Positions 17,173-25,743 are shown, numbered from the stretch's first letter. The stretch: DNA of 41,930 nt from Lewinella cohaerens DSM 23179 (GCF_000379805.1 NZ_KB903576.1:200584-242513), one strand, 5' to 3'. Made by a program: numbers and translations. The notes: generated by a model not told the origin, from the sequence alone.

Positions 17173-18006
17173 ATGAGAAAAGCCTTCAAAAAACGTATTT
17201 TCCTTTTAATCGACGAAAAAGGGCGTAAGGAGTCTCCTTGGAACCGCTTCTTCCATCTATCGATTATGGCATTGATTCTGCTCAGTGTGACCGGCATTGT
17301 TTTGGAGTCTTTTGGGCCATTGCGCGAACGTTACGGAAACGTTTTTCAATGGTTTGAATGGATTACAATTGTGGTTTTTTCTATAGAATACCTGCTCCGT
17401 ATCTGGACGGCGGACCTCAAGTTTACCGAGGATGCGCCTTGGCGCGCGAGGCTACGGTTTATGCTTTCGCCGATGGGGTTGATTGATTTGGTAGCGATCC
17501 TGCCGTTTTATCTGCCGTTTTTCTTCCAGTTCGATTTGCGGTTTGTTCGAATCCTGCGCATCACCCGTTTGTTGCGGATCTTTAAACTCAACCGCTACAC
17601 GCGGGCTTTAGGACTTTTTACCAGTGTTTTCTTTGAAAAACGTAATGAATTGGGGATTACCATGTTTGTTATGTTCCTGTTGTTGCTGATGTCGTCAACG
17701 ATCATGTACTACCTCGAAAGTGATGTTCAGCCCGATCAGTTTCCTGATATCATCTCTACTTTTTGGTGGTCGGTAGCGACTCTTACGACGGTAGGTTACG
17801 GAGATGTGTACCCCGTTACAGGCTGGGGCAAGCTGGTAAGTGGTGTTATTGCGATTCTCGGTATTGGGTTGGTGGCTTTACCTACGGGCATTTTGAGTGC
17901 CGGGTTCATCGAAAAAATAGAGGATAAACATAAAAAGGAGGCTGATGAGGCGGCTGATGAGGCCAAGCCTTTTAAATATTGCCCTCATTGTGGAGAGAAA
18001 CTCTAA
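17173..18006 (+). CDS. Voltage-gated potassium channel (six-TM ion transporter family)
   Basis: A 277 aa inner-membrane channel subunit that should work as a tetramer. S1 is near 30-50, S2-S3 between 60 and 118. S4 is the voltage sensor FVRILRITRLLRIFKLNRYTR at about 124-144, with basic residues every third position. S5 follows, then the pore helix and selectivity filter TVGYGD at 206-211 and S6 (VSGVIAILGIGLVALPTGILSAGF). The cytoplasmic tail is short, charged and coiled-coil-like (EKIEDKHKKEADEAADEAK). It ends in YCPHCGEKL, a single CxxC knuckle that could form a shared metal site between subunits. The stop codon overlaps the stop of the convergent LytTR gene. Confidence 0.92.
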   Translation: MRKAFKKRIFLLIDEKGRKESPWNRFFHLSIMALILLSVTGIVLESFGPLRERYGNVFQWFEWITIVVFSIEYLLRIWTADLKFTEDAPWRARLRFMLSPMGLIDLVAILPFYLPFFFQFDLRFVRILRITRLLRIFKLNRYTRALGLFTSVFFEKRNELGITMFVMFLLLLMSSTIMYYLESDVQPDQFPDIISTFWWSVATLTTVGYGDVYPVTGWGKLVSGVIAILGIGLVALPTGILSAGFIEKIEDKHKKEADEAADEAKPFKYCPHCGEKL

Positions 18007-18767
18007 ATATCATTCTTGTATTTTCTGCCAATTGGAACGACATTTCCAGCCACCTCGATCTCCTGTGCGCTTCGCTTTTGAATATGCTGTTGATTGACTA
18101 TAAATGACCGGTGGCAACGGGTAAATTGATTAGGTAGCTCTTCTTCGAGACGGGTAAGGCTGGTGCGTTGAAGCAAACGACCACGCGCAGTATGGAAGAT
18201 CGCGTAATTGCTGTCGCTTTCCACAAAAAACACTTCTTCGGGTGCTAAAAAGATCTTCTGCTGGCCATCTTTTATTTCAATTCGTGGGATTGAAAATGCT
18301 GGAGTAGATTTCCACCGCAAGATGACGCCCAACACTAATGCAGGTAAATAAAAGAAGATCGTATTCATTATTACAGCTCCTAACAGGATGTCTAGGTAAA
18401 TAGGGATGTTTAATTCTCCATAGAAGAATAGGAAAAAACCTGCATCTATCTGACTTTCGATGAAGCATATTAGTACCAGTAATGGCATTGAATTACGGAA
18501 AAACTGATGAAAATCTGGCTTGCTTTGACTGGTTACAAAATGAACAGTGCCATAGAACAAAAAGGCATTAAGGAGTACGCCGTAGAAACTAGGAATCAAT
18601 AAGGAATAATCATCGCTGTGAAAATTACCAAAGGTTAATTTCAATGCAGGAAGATTGATAATGATCAAGCCGGTAAACCAAACTAGTCGGTGTATCCGCA
18701 GAGTTTGTGGCGAGAGCTGATTCAAGACTTTTGTAATTCCAATAAATATTTCCTTGGTAGTTGGCAT
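18003..18767 (-). CDS. Membrane-bound LytTR-family transcriptional regulator
   Basis: A 254 aa protein. Residues 20-150 hold about four hydrophobic segments (for example LVWFTGLIIINLP and LDILLGAVIMNTIFFYLPALVLGVIL). Residues 160-254 are a LytTR DNA-binding domain: IFLAPEEVFFVESDSNYAIFHTARG, LTRLEEELPNQFTRCHRSFIVN, and a terminal VVPIGRKYKND. No receiver domain is present, so this is not a classical response regulator; it belongs to the membrane-anchored LytTR type that senses a membrane or extracellular cue directly. It is divergent from the serine hydrolase gene by 76 bp, and that spacer carries a 16 bp inverted repeat, a plausible operator. Its 3' end overlaps the K+ channel stop by three bases. 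Confidence 0.88.
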   Translation of the reverse strand: MPTTKEIFIGITKVLNQLSPQTLRIHRLVWFTGLIIINLPALKLTFGNFHSDDYSLLIPSFYGVLLNAFLFYGTVHFVTSQSKPDFHQFFRNSMPLLVLICFIESQIDAGFFLFFYGELNIPIYLDILLGAVIMNTIFFYLPALVLGVILRWKSTPAFSIPRIEIKDGQQKIFLAPEEVFFVESDSNYAIFHTARGRLLQRTSLTRLEEELPNQFTRCHRSFIVNQQHIQKRSAQEIEVAGNVVPIGRKYKNDI

Positions 18768-18798
18768 ACAATTCTCTGTTGTTTATCCCTCTCGCTTT

Positions 18799-18842
18799 TT
18801 TGAGTCGATTTTTTGGTACTAATTCGCAAAAAATCACTCAAA
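18799..18842. promoter_or_regulatory. 16 bp inverted repeat in the LytTR / serine hydrolase divergent spacer
   Basis: TTTGAGTCGATTTTTTG (18799-18815) pairs with CAAAAAATCACTCAAA (18827-18842) with only one bulged C, around an 11-base loop. The right arm ends one base before the ATG at 18844. It could be an operator for a dimeric LytTR protein, or an mRNA hairpin that hides the start region of the hydrolase. Confidence 0.6.
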
Positions 18843-18843
18843 G

Positions 18844-20514
18844 ATGAACAAGATGAAAAATTACTATTGGTTACTCTTCCTGCTCGTGTACTCCCTTGGC
18901 AATGCTCAAGTAGAAACAATGTTTACCCGTGCTGCGCAGTATGGTCACTTCAATGGAGTGGTCATCGTTCAGGATTCAGCACAAAGACAGTATGAAATCT
19001 GTAAAGGTGACGCCCGCCCCGGAATTCCTATCACTACAGATACGCCTTTTGATATTGGATCATTGACCAAACAGTTTACGGCGGCGGCTATTCTTCAATT
19101 GGTGGCCGATGGTAAAGTTGATCTACACACGCCTGTCAATCAATACCTTGGTGGGCTAGCAAGTAAGCGCTGGCGCAAAGTTACACTCCATCATTTACTC
19201 ACGCACACCAGCGGTATCCCCAGTTTGTACCAAACAGAACAGGGGCTTGATGTATTTTTTCCCGAGGCGGGGCCGATCACCAACGCAGCGCTTGTCAACC
19301 GTTTTCGATTTGCCAAGCTGCAATTTTCTCCCGGCGAGGAGTTTGCCTACAGTAATTCTGGCTACATCCTACTAGCAGTGGTGATAGAGGAAATGTCTGG
19401 TTTATCTTTTGGTGATTTTTTGAACCAGAAGATTTTTCAACCCTACGGGCTAAGGTCCGCAAGCTGGGGTGCTGTCTCAGGGGCTGCGCTTCCGTACTAT
19501 GGTTATCGTGTTGATTTGCAGCGTGCTGCTCCAGTGCATCACCCTTCCTGGATGTTGGGTGCTGGTGGTGTTTATGCTTCGGCGGAAGACTTGGCTCGAT
19601 GGATAGAGGTTATTCAATCTGACACGTTTTTAAATGGGGAGCTGAGAGATGAATATCTACGTTCTCACACACGAGCAGGATATGCCTATGGGTGGCAACG
19701 ATCTACAGAAGGTCATGTGGAACACGATGGTATCAATACCGGATTTGCAGCTTTTGTAAGCTTTGACCCCACAACACGGCAGCAAGTTATTATATTGACC
19801 AATCGGGGTTTTGAATCCATCCACCTTTACGGAAATAGTGCGGAAAAAGTTCGCGAGTGGGCCGCTTCTATTTGGGCTGACCTGAACGGTGAATCAGCTG
19901 AAATGCTACCTGCTAAAGTAGACCGAGCGCTTGCTCATGGGGCGTTTATGTTGCCAGATGGCGATACGTTGCACCTGACTCCCGTTGATACCGTAATTCG
20001 TTTGACCATCAAGAACCGTTATCCTAGCAGGATTGTCACTAATACCCCTCTTTCTGAAACTACTGAAATGGGGGCGAAAATGTCGAAACTCTGCAAACTT
20101 TTGCAGCGTGGAAAATACTGGAAAGTCGGCAAATATTGTGATGGTGAGATGAAACTCGTTACTTATACAGGGCTTCTCTCCGTTGGATTTAATATGATGA
20201 AGAAAAGGGTAGGAGACCTTCAGGAAATAATCCCTTATTTCGTCAGCGAGGAGTATGGCTTGGCGCGAATGAACGGTACAGAGGGGGTACAGGACATCAT
20301 TTTTTATTTTGATGAGGAAGGGCGAGTTCAAGGAATGTTTGAATACGAGTTCTACCTTCCGGAAAATCAGGTAGAGATGTATGCCTACCCCGTGGAGAAT
20401 GGTTTCTACCTGGATGGTTTTCCTGATGGCGAAGACGCATTGGAATTTTCTTGGCAAAATGATTCCCTTTATTTTCAGCAACATGGTAGGACGGTTGTTT
20501 TACCAAAACTTTAA
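18844..20514 (+). CDS. Secreted serine hydrolase (class C beta-lactamase / PBP4*-like)
   Basis: A 556 aa exported enzyme with a signal peptide at 1-21 (ending GNAQ). The beta-lactamase-related domain covers about 25-345. The nucleophile motif SLTK places Ser73 and Lys76, the second motif YSN is at 169-171, and the third-motif region is HDGINTGF near 300, taking the place of KTG. This set is typical of esterases, D-aminopeptidases and PBP-like enzymes in the family; true beta-lactamase activity is less likely. Residues 350-556 form a C-terminal extension of unknown, strand-rich character, common in Bacteroidota members. The 16 bp inverted repeat directly before the start codon suggests tight control, perhaps by the divergent LytTR regulator. 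Confidence 0.88.
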   Translation: MNKMKNYYWLLFLLVYSLGNAQVETMFTRAAQYGHFNGVVIVQDSAQRQYEICKGDARPGIPITTDTPFDIGSLTKQFTAAAILQLVADGKVDLHTPVNQYLGGLASKRWRKVTLHHLLTHTSGIPSLYQTEQGLDVFFPEAGPITNAALVNRFRFAKLQFSPGEEFAYSNSGYILLAVVIEEMSGLSFGDFLNQKIFQPYGLRSASWGAVSGAALPYYGYRVDLQRAAPVHHPSWMLGAGGVYASAEDLARWIEVIQSDTFLNGELRDEYLRSHTRAGYAYGWQRSTEGHVEHDGINTGFAAFVSFDPTTRQQVIILTNRGFESIHLYGNSAEKVREWAASIWADLNGESAEMLPAKVDRALAHGAFMLPDGDTLHLTPVDTVIRLTIKNRYPSRIVTNTPLSETTEMGAKMSKLCKLLQRGKYWKVGKYCDGEMKLVTYTGLLSVGFNMMKKRVGDLQEIIPYFVSEEYGLARMNGTEGVQDIIFYFDEEGRVQGMFEYEFYLPENQVEMYAYPVENGFYLDGFPDGEDALEFSWQNDSLYFQQHGRTVVLPKL

Positions 20515-20544
20515 ATTTAGCGACATACAACTTGTGTGCTAAAT
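20515..20544 (+). terminator. Short hairpin after the serine hydrolase
   Basis: ATTTAGC (20515-20521) pairs with GCTAAAT (20538-20544), immediately after the stop codon. There is no clear U-run. It may weakly separate this gene from the antiporter. Confidence 0.35.
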
Positions 20545-20586
20545 AAAGTGTACTATTGAGAATTACCAATACAGGGAATTTCCAAG

Positions 20587-22053
20587 ATGCAACTAACCAT
20601 TGAGAATATACTATTAATAGGATCCTCGCTATTACTGATCAGCGTAATTGCGGGAAAGACGTCCTACAAATTTGGTGTCCCGACCTTAATATTATTCTTG
20701 GCGATAGGAATGTTGGCAGGTTCTGATGGGATAGGAGGAATAAAGTTTGACGACTCCAAGATGGCCCAGTTTGTAGGGATCGTATCTCTGAATTTTATTT
20801 TGTTTTCGGGTGGACTTGATACGAGCTGGAATACGGTAAAGCCGGTTCTCAAGGAGGGATTGGTTCTTTCTACTTTGGGCGTATTTTTGACTGCTGTTTC
20901 ACTAGGAACCTTCGTTTGGTATGTTTCAGATTTCACTATCTATGAAAGTTTGTTGTTGGGAGCTATTGTGTCTTCTACGGATGCAGCGGCTGTATTTTCC
21001 ATTTTGAGGTCAAAGAATATTGCGCTAAAGACCAATTTGCGACCTACACTGGAGTTGGAAAGTGGGAGTAATGATCCGATGGCTTATGTGCTGACGATTG
21101 CTTTTCTGTCATTGGTGGTTAACCCTGAGCAAGGGGTCTTGATGATCATTCCCTTTTTTCTACAGCAAATGATTTTAGGAGGCATTGCCGGTTTGGCTTT
21201 TGGATATGCCAGTAAATACGTAATCAATAAAATTCGCCTTGATTTTGAAGGGCTTTATCCCGTTTTAGTGATAGCGCTGATGTTCATTACGTTTTCTGGT
21301 ACGGATGCGATCGGAGGCAATGGCTTTCTTGCTATTTATATTTGCGCCGTTTATTTGGGCAACCAGGATTTGATCCATAAAAAAACCATCCTCAAGATGT
21401 TTGATGGCTTGGCTTGGCTGATGCAAATTGTGTTGTTCTTGACCTTAGGCCTTTTGGTATTTCCTACGGAAATTGTCCCCCTGATTGGTTTTGGTTTACT
21501 CATTTCCCTGTTTCTTATTTTTATCGCCCGTCCGCTGGCGGTGTTTCTCAGCCTTTCGCTTTTCAAAATGAAGAATAAGAGACGGTTTTATATTTCCTGG
21601 GTGGGGTTGCGAGGAGCCGTGCCGATCGTTTTTGCAACTTACCCCTTGTTGGCCGGTATTGAGAAAGCAGACATGATTTTCAATGTGGTTTTCTTTATTT
21701 CAGTTACCTCGATTTTATTGCAGGGCACCACTCTTTCTGTGGTTGCGAAATGGCTGAAGGTATCTATTCCGGAGACTTCAAAAAAGCTCAATCCTACAGA
21801 TATGCTGTTGGCGGATTACCCCAAGGCAGGTATGGAAGAAATAAAAATAGCTGCGGGCGATTTTGCTGTTGGTAAAGAGATTGTAGACTTGCATTTTCCT
21901 GGCAATCTGCTTATTGCGATGATCAAACGCCAGGGGAAATATATCATCCCTAAAGGCTCTACGGTAATAGAAGCAGCGGATGAATTACTGGTGCTTGCTG
22001 ATGATGAAGTGTTAATTCAGGTTGTAAAAGAGGAATTGGTGAAAAAGGGGTAG
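20587..22053 (+). CDS. Cation/proton antiporter (CPA1, NhaP2/CvrA-like) with TrkA-C domain
   Basis: A 488 aa inner-membrane K+(or Na+)/H+ antiporter. About 12 hydrophobic helices fill residues 1-400. Family markers are LILFLAIGMLAGSDGIGG near 35-52, ILFSGGLDTSW near 75, LGAIVSSTDAAAVFSIL near 128-144, LELESGSNDPMAYVLT near 155-170 with the ion-binding Asp, and FSGTDAIGGNGFLAIYICAVYLGN near 238-261. WVGLRGAVPIVFATYPLL is near 338. Residues 415-485 form a cytoplasmic TrkA-C (RCK_C) ligand-binding domain, a usual switch for K+ exporters. It is shorter than E. coli NhaP2. Its position close to a K+ channel fits a role in K+ balance, though this is context only. Confidence 0.9.
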   Translation: MQLTIENILLIGSSLLLISVIAGKTSYKFGVPTLILFLAIGMLAGSDGIGGIKFDDSKMAQFVGIVSLNFILFSGGLDTSWNTVKPVLKEGLVLSTLGVFLTAVSLGTFVWYVSDFTIYESLLLGAIVSSTDAAAVFSILRSKNIALKTNLRPTLELESGSNDPMAYVLTIAFLSLVVNPEQGVLMIIPFFLQQMILGGIAGLAFGYASKYVINKIRLDFEGLYPVLVIALMFITFSGTDAIGGNGFLAIYICAVYLGNQDLIHKKTILKMFDGLAWLMQIVLFLTLGLLVFPTEIVPLIGFGLLISLFLIFIARPLAVFLSLSLFKMKNKRRFYISWVGLRGAVPIVFATYPLLAGIEKADMIFNVVFFISVTSILLQGTTLSVVAKWLKVSIPETSKKLNPTDMLLADYPKAGMEEIKIAAGDFAVGKEIVDLHFPGNLLIAMIKRQGKYIIPKGSTVIEAADELLVLADDEVLIQVVKEELVKKG

Positions 22054-22137
22054 AAGATGGAATCCGTTAACGGATTTTTATAAAAAAACAGGTTAACTAA
22101 TTGGAGAAACATATTGATAATTACTTAGCTTCGCTCC

Positions 22138-22506
22138 GTGAAAAATATCCTTAAATTCTGTGGTGTTGTTGCCTTAACGGCCATCTATGGTATTGCACTC
22201 AGTGTAAGCAATATCGAGTATACGGAGTTTAGACTTGCTGACAAACCAGCAACGGAAAAAGGATTCTTTTCACCCGTCGTAAATGGCTTGTTCAGCCATA
22301 CAAATCCTGCCGAAAGCATAGGCGGTCATTCAACGTATTTTTCGTCATCGGCACAAGAGAGCTCGTACCATGGGTATTGGCACTTGACGAAGCAAGCCTA
22401 TCGGCTTTTTAACGCTTTCTTCCTTCAGTATAAAAATGGCATCAATACTTTTCGGGAGAAATCCCGGAAGGCTGATGGTATTTTTCCCTTCCACTATTTT
22501 TGGTGA
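22138..22506 (+). CDS. Small exported protein of unknown function
   Basis: A 122 aa frame that begins with GTG; no ATG is available near the start. The first 24 residues (KNILKFCGVVALTAIYGIALS) look like a signal peptide or membrane anchor. The remainder is short, aromatic and basic, with HSTYFSSSAQESSYHGYWH in the middle and FPFHYFW at the end. No family was recognised. A hairpin with a GAAA loop lies in the 3' part of the frame (about 22450), and a likely terminator follows the stop. The exported head, clean stop and terminator support a real gene. Confidence 0.6.
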   Translation: MKNILKFCGVVALTAIYGIALSVSNIEYTEFRLADKPATEKGFFSPVVNGLFSHTNPAESIGGHSTYFSSSAQESSYHGYWHLTKQAYRLFNAFFLQYKNGINTFREKSRKADGIFPFHYFW

Positions 22507-22530
22507 TTGTTTATTGACTCTGTGCCGAAC

Positions 22531-22547
22531 AAGCGCTACGCTTTTTT
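22531..22547 (+). terminator. Intrinsic terminator after the 122 aa gene
   Basis: AAGCG (22531-22535) pairs with CGCTT (22539-22543) around CTA, and the T-run extends to 22547. It lies 25 bases past the stop codon. Confidence 0.55.
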
Positions 22548-22686
22548 GGCAAAAAAATCTAAGTTAAGCCTGTTAAAAAAAGGGTAAGCGCTCTGGTAGC
22601 TGTTTACTCCCTCTTATCAGCCCTCATGTTGGGAGCTGCGTAGCTGTCTATCTAGCAGGCCAGTCAATCATCGTTTTTGAAAATAT

Positions 22687-23181
22687 ATGTTTATGGAAAT
22701 CGGAACAGCCATTATCGGTCTTGTTTTAATAGCCATTGTCGTGGTGCCATTTTTAATGATTAGTAAGGGTAAAAAGAGTAAAGAAAAGCGAATGCTTCAT
22801 TTGCTTACCACAGAAGCTAATCGGGTTGAATGTACAATTACTGAATATGAGTCTTGTGGGAATATAATAATAGGTATTGACCAGGAAGCCGGGATGGTTT
22901 TCTTTGTTAAGGTCAAAGGAGATGCTTCTTTTTCAGAAGCAGTAAATCTTGCTGGTTTTCAGTCTTGTGAAATTGTGGCTAGAAATCGAAGCAGGGGAGG
23001 AGCGAGTAATGATAGTGTAATTGATAAACTGGAGTTACTTTTTAGGTCAACCACTTCGGGTAAAGCTGATCTTGCATTGGAATTTTATAATGGTGCAGAG
23101 AATTTTCAGCTTAATGATGAACTTACAGTCATGAAGAAATGGGCGAAAAGTATTAATAACGAACTGCTTATAAAGGCATAA
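22687..23181 (+). CDS. Membrane-anchored protein of unknown function
   Basis: A 164 aa protein with an N-terminal signal anchor at residues 5-27 (IGTAIIGLVLIAIVVVPFLMI) and a basic stop-transfer (KGKKSKEKR), so the rest should be cytoplasmic. The soluble domain alternates strands and helices: ECTITEYESCGNIIIGIDQEAGMVFFVKV, AVNLAGFQSCEIVARNR, then KADLALEFYNGAENFQLNDEL and a terminal helix TVMKKWAKSINNELL. It resembles small PH-like or DUF-type domains in layout, but I do not recognise a family. A second ATG two codons in is possible. It ends at a strong hairpin shared with the convergent oxidoreductase operon. Confidence 0.7.
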   Translation: MFMEIGTAIIGLVLIAIVVVPFLMISKGKKSKEKRMLHLLTTEANRVECTITEYESCGNIIIGIDQEAGMVFFVKVKGDASFSEAVNLAGFQSCEIVARNRSRGGASNDSVIDKLELLFRSTTSGKADLALEFYNGAENFQLNDELTVMKKWAKSINNELLIKA

Positions 23182-23194
23182 ATGATCATATTAC

Positions 23195-23224
23195 TTCCGG
23201 GTAGGTTTACGAACCTGCCCGGAA
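23195..23224. terminator. Shared hairpin between convergent genes
   Basis: TTCCGGGTAGGTT (23195-23207) pairs with AACCTGCCCGGAA (23212-23224) around TACG, with a single T-G wobble in 13 pairs. It lies 13 bases past one stop and 5 bases past the other. No long U-run is present, so it may protect 3' ends as well as stop transcription. Confidence 0.7.
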
Positions 23225-23229
23225 ATGAT

Positions 23230-24207
23230 TCAGTATATAATACCTGCCTCTATCCGAATATTATCTAGCAACTGCGTCATGCGGTAGCTGAAATCGAGTG
23301 GCAATTCCGGACATTCAATCAAGCCGGCAGCAAGGCATTCTTGTACGCGTATAGCCTCGTAGCTGTACCCGTGCGTGGTGTGCTCAAAAAAGTAGTTGTC
23401 TGGCCCTTGATCAGGCATCAATACACTGAAATGGCTGGGTTCATGCCAGCGCCCGTGCCAATGAATACTGCCCTTGCTACCGTGGATGAAAGCCTCTGTT
23501 TTAGTATTAGCGCCAAAGGTGCAGTGCAAGTTGGCGATCTGATCACCGGGGTAGCTCAAGATGATGCTTGTTTCGGTATCAACACCCGTAGGAGCCAACC
23601 GAGCAGCTGCTTGAACCTTCGTAGGTGTACCCAAAAGGAGTTGAGAAAGGAAAACGGGATACAAGCCAATGTCGAGCAGCGATCCACCACCAAGCGCTGG
23701 ATTAAATAACCTGCTTTCCATGTCCATCGTTTGGGCACGAAAGCCAAAGTCTGCTTTTACACTTTGGACGGTACCAATGACGTCGGCTTCAATCAATTCG
23801 AGGATTTTCTTAGTCGTAGGCAGGAAGCGCGTCCAGATGGCTTCCATGAGGAATACCTTTTTGGTTTGCGCCAAGTCGCGCATTTGAGCTGCTTCTGCTT
23901 GATTCATTGCCCAGGGCTTTTCGCAAAGCACAGCTTTCCCTGCTTCCAGGCATTGGAGGGTATAGGTGCAGTGAGAAGTGTGCGGCGTTGCTATGTAGAC
24001 AACGTCTAATTCAGGCAATGTCAGCATATCAGCTACGTCCGTAAAAGTGTGTGGCGCATTATACACATCGGCGAAGCGTTGGGCGCGTTCCTGGTTTCTG
24101 CCTGCAATGGCAAAAAGCTGTGCGTTGGGCACCTGCTCCAGGTCTTGGGCAAATTGGTGGGCTATTTTTCCGGGGCCGATAACGCCCCAACGGAAAGTCT
24201 TCTGCAT
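23230..24207 (-). CDS. Gfo/Idh/MocA-family NAD(P)-dependent oxidoreductase
   Basis: A 325 aa cytoplasmic dehydrogenase. The N-terminal Rossmann domain has GVIGPGKIA (8-16), YIATPHTSH (71-79) and the family EKPW motif at 96-99, whose Lys97 is the usual catalytic-site lysine. The C-terminal alpha/beta domain follows from about 120 ([21 protein letters not shown]), and [21 protein letters not shown] near 173-193 supplies the D-I-G-x-Y catalytic region. This set fits the dihydrodiol-dehydrogenase / sugar-dehydrogenase branch. It is the last gene of a tight three-gene minus-strand operon, five bases after the hydroxyacid dehydrogenase. Substrate not predicted. Confidence 0.9.
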   Translation of the reverse strand: MQKTFRWGVIGPGKIAHQFAQDLEQVPNAQLFAIAGRNQERAQRFADVYNAPHTFTDVADMLTLPELDVVYIATPHTSHCTYTLQCLEAGKAVLCEKPWAMNQAEAAQMRDLAQTKKVFLMEAIWTRFLPTTKKILELIEADVIGTVQSVKADFGFRAQTMDMESRLFNPALGGGSLLDIGLYPVFLSQLLLGTPTKVQAAARLAPTGVDTETSIILSYPGDQIANLHCTFGANTKTEAFIHGSKGSIHWHGRWHEPSHFSVLMPDQGPDNYFFEHTTHGYSYEAIRVQECLAAGLIECPELPLDFSYRMTQLLDNIRIEAGIIY

Positions 24208-24212
24208 GATGG

Positions 24213-25175
24213 TTACTGTTGTCCGTAGGTTTTCTCAATTTTATCAGTCAAGGTTTGCGCGTGGCCTTCTTCGGCCTCGTACGACCAGCCTGCTATGTGT
24301 GGGTTTAGCACCACGTTGGGCAGCTCCAGCAAACGGTGGAAGGCTGCCGGCTGTAGCTTTGGATCGAGGTGTACAAAAGATTGATCTTCGTACTCGATCA
24401 CATCTAGTGCGGCACCGCTTACCCGGCCGTCATCAAGGGCTTGTACGAGATCGTCGGTCTTTACAACCAGCCCGCGAGCGGTATTTACCAACCAAATAGG
24501 ATGTTGGAAGCCCGCAAGGTATGCTGCATCTACCAGGTGGTGGTTTTCGGGCAGGTAAGGAATGTGCAAACTAAGGATGTGCGCCTGTTCTTTTAATTCT
24601 TCTAAGCTTACGGCACTGGCGTATTCATCGCCATAATCGGTTTTGAACTTATCGTAGGCAATGACTTTACAACTGAAACCTTGTAAGCGGCGGGCAAAAG
24701 CCTGCCCCATGTTGCCATAGCCAATGATCCCTACTGTTTTACCCTTTATTTCATGGCCACGGTTACCTCCCCTGATCCATTCGCCCCGTCGTACTTGGCG
24801 GTCGGCCCGAGCCAGGTGGTTCATAAGCATAAGCAACAAACCAATGGTGTGCTCACCTACGGCATCACGGCTACCTTCCGGAGAGGTGAAAACAGTGATG
24901 TTACGCTGGGCCGCATAATCCAAATCAATATGCTCGACGCCTACCCCAGAACGAGCAACAAAGACGAGCTGCGTTGCGGCATCCAGGAACTTCCTGTCAA
25001 TATTAAAACGGCTACGGATGACGATACCGAAAGCTTGTGGCAAAGCAGCAAAAACCTGATCTTCGGGTGCCTCCTGCATATCTCGACAATCATACCCCAA
25101 GGCAGTCAGGCGCTCCCATAGCACGGGTTCTGTAGGAGCGAGGAAAAGAACAACGGGTGCAGGCTTTTTGGACAT
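24213..25175 (-). CDS. D-isomer-specific 2-hydroxyacid dehydrogenase
   Basis: A 320 aa NAD-dependent enzyme of the D-2-hydroxyacid family (phosphoglycerate / glycerate dehydrogenase type). The nucleotide-binding motif is GYGNMG at 152-157, with the adenine-ribose Asp175 18 residues later (VIAYDKF). The catalytic set is complete: Arg234 in NTARG, an acidic residue at 261-263 in DVIEYED, and His293 in NPHIAG. The substrate-domain loop [12 protein letters not shown] (73-84) is also standard. No ACT or other regulatory domain follows, so it is the short form. It sits in the middle of an operon, 11 bases after the MazG-like gene and 5 before the oxidoreductase. SerA and glyoxylate reductase are both possible. 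Confidence 0.9.
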   Translation of the reverse strand: MSKKPAPVVLFLAPTEPVLWERLTALGYDCRDMQEAPEDQVFAALPQAFGIVIRSRFNIDRKFLDAATQLVFVARSGVGVEHIDLDYAAQRNITVFTSPEGSRDAVGEHTIGLLLMLMNHLARADRQVRRGEWIRGGNRGHEIKGKTVGIIGYGNMGQAFARRLQGFSCKVIAYDKFKTDYGDEYASAVSLEELKEQAHILSLHIPYLPENHHLVDAAYLAGFQHPIWLVNTARGLVVKTDDLVQALDDGRVSGAALDVIEYEDQSFVHLDPKLQPAAFHRLLELPNVVLNPHIAGWSYEAEEGHAQTLTDKIEKTYGQQ

Positions 25176-25186
25176 TGTGTTTGTTG

Positions 25187-25654
25187 TTACTGGGATAGTA
25201 ATCCAGCAATATCGGCTGGTGAGTAGTTGATAGATTTCAGCGTTTTGTTATCGCCTTCGCGGTATACCAACCAATGATCACCCGATTGTTGGATGTAGCA
25301 TTGGGTGCCTTTTTTGCGGTAGTGTTCGGCGGTTGCTTCGGCTTCGGCTTCAGTAGCACAGGTTTTACTCATGTTAGAGCGTTGAACTTCGTCGAAAAGC
25401 TCACGGAATTTATCACCTAAACCGAATTCAAGGACAGCACCAGAAAGCACATACTGAATATCGCAGAGGGCATCAGCTACTTCTACCAAATCATTTGCAG
25501 CGATGGCGTCTTCGAGTTCCTGTAGCTCTTCTTGCAAAAGAGAAACCCGTAACTGACAACGTGCGGGAGCCGGTATTAGAGGGGTCTTTTCAATAGGGTG
25601 TTTGAAGGTGCGATGAAAGTCTGCCACCTGGTTTAGCGCATCCAATTGTTCCAT
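25187..25654 (-). CDS. MazG-like nucleoside triphosphate pyrophosphohydrolase-family protein with a C-terminal insertion
   Basis: A 155 aa all-alpha protein. Its core SLLQEELQELEDAIAANDLVEVADALCDIQYVL contains the ExxE...ExxD metal-binding pattern of the MazG/PRA-PH superfamily, which splits NTPs to NMP and pyrophosphate. Further on, FDEVQRSNMSK is a signature of the small Bacteroidota family. In that family I expect a short stretch and then YRxDGKxxKGPNY; here YREGDNKTLKSINYSPADI is present, but about 28 residues (ATEAEAEATAEHYRKKGTQC ... GDHW) are inserted first. I chose the ATG at 25654; an upstream TTG is open but unlikely. It starts the three-gene operon with a TATGTTTG box 18 bases before the start. 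Confidence 0.8.
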   Translation of the reverse strand: MEQLDALNQVADFHRTFKHPIEKTPLIPAPARCQLRVSLLQEELQELEDAIAANDLVEVADALCDIQYVLSGAVLEFGLGDKFRELFDEVQRSNMSKTCATEAEAEATAEHYRKKGTQCYIQQSGDHWLVYREGDNKTLKSINYSPADIAGLLSQ

Positions 25655-25672
25655 TATGGTATATTTTGGGGG

Positions 25673-25680
25673 CAAACATA
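25673..25680 (-). promoter_or_regulatory. Candidate -7 box for the MazG-like operon
   Basis: On the minus strand this reads TATGTTTG, a perfect TAnnTTTG match, 18 bases before the ATG. A properly spaced -33 TTTG was not found. Confidence 0.45.
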
Positions 25681-25743
25681 ATTATTATCTTCAAGGAAGC
25701 AGAATGAATAACATTTGTAATGACAGAATTAATCAACTAATCG

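Noticed and set aside
18003-18767. Classical LytTR response regulator partnered with a kinase
   Set aside because: The N-terminal half is hydrophobic with no receiver Asp pocket, and no kinase gene adjoins it, so it is called membrane-bound LytTR.
19906-20484. 192-codon open frame on the minus strand inside the serine hydrolase gene
   Set aside because: It lies in the C-terminal extension of the hydrolase, which reads through with normal codon use on the plus strand.
18844-20514. True antibiotic-resistance beta-lactamase
   Set aside because: SxxK and YxN are shared with many esterases and peptidases, the KTG motif is replaced, and the long C-terminal extension fits the general serine-hydrolase group.
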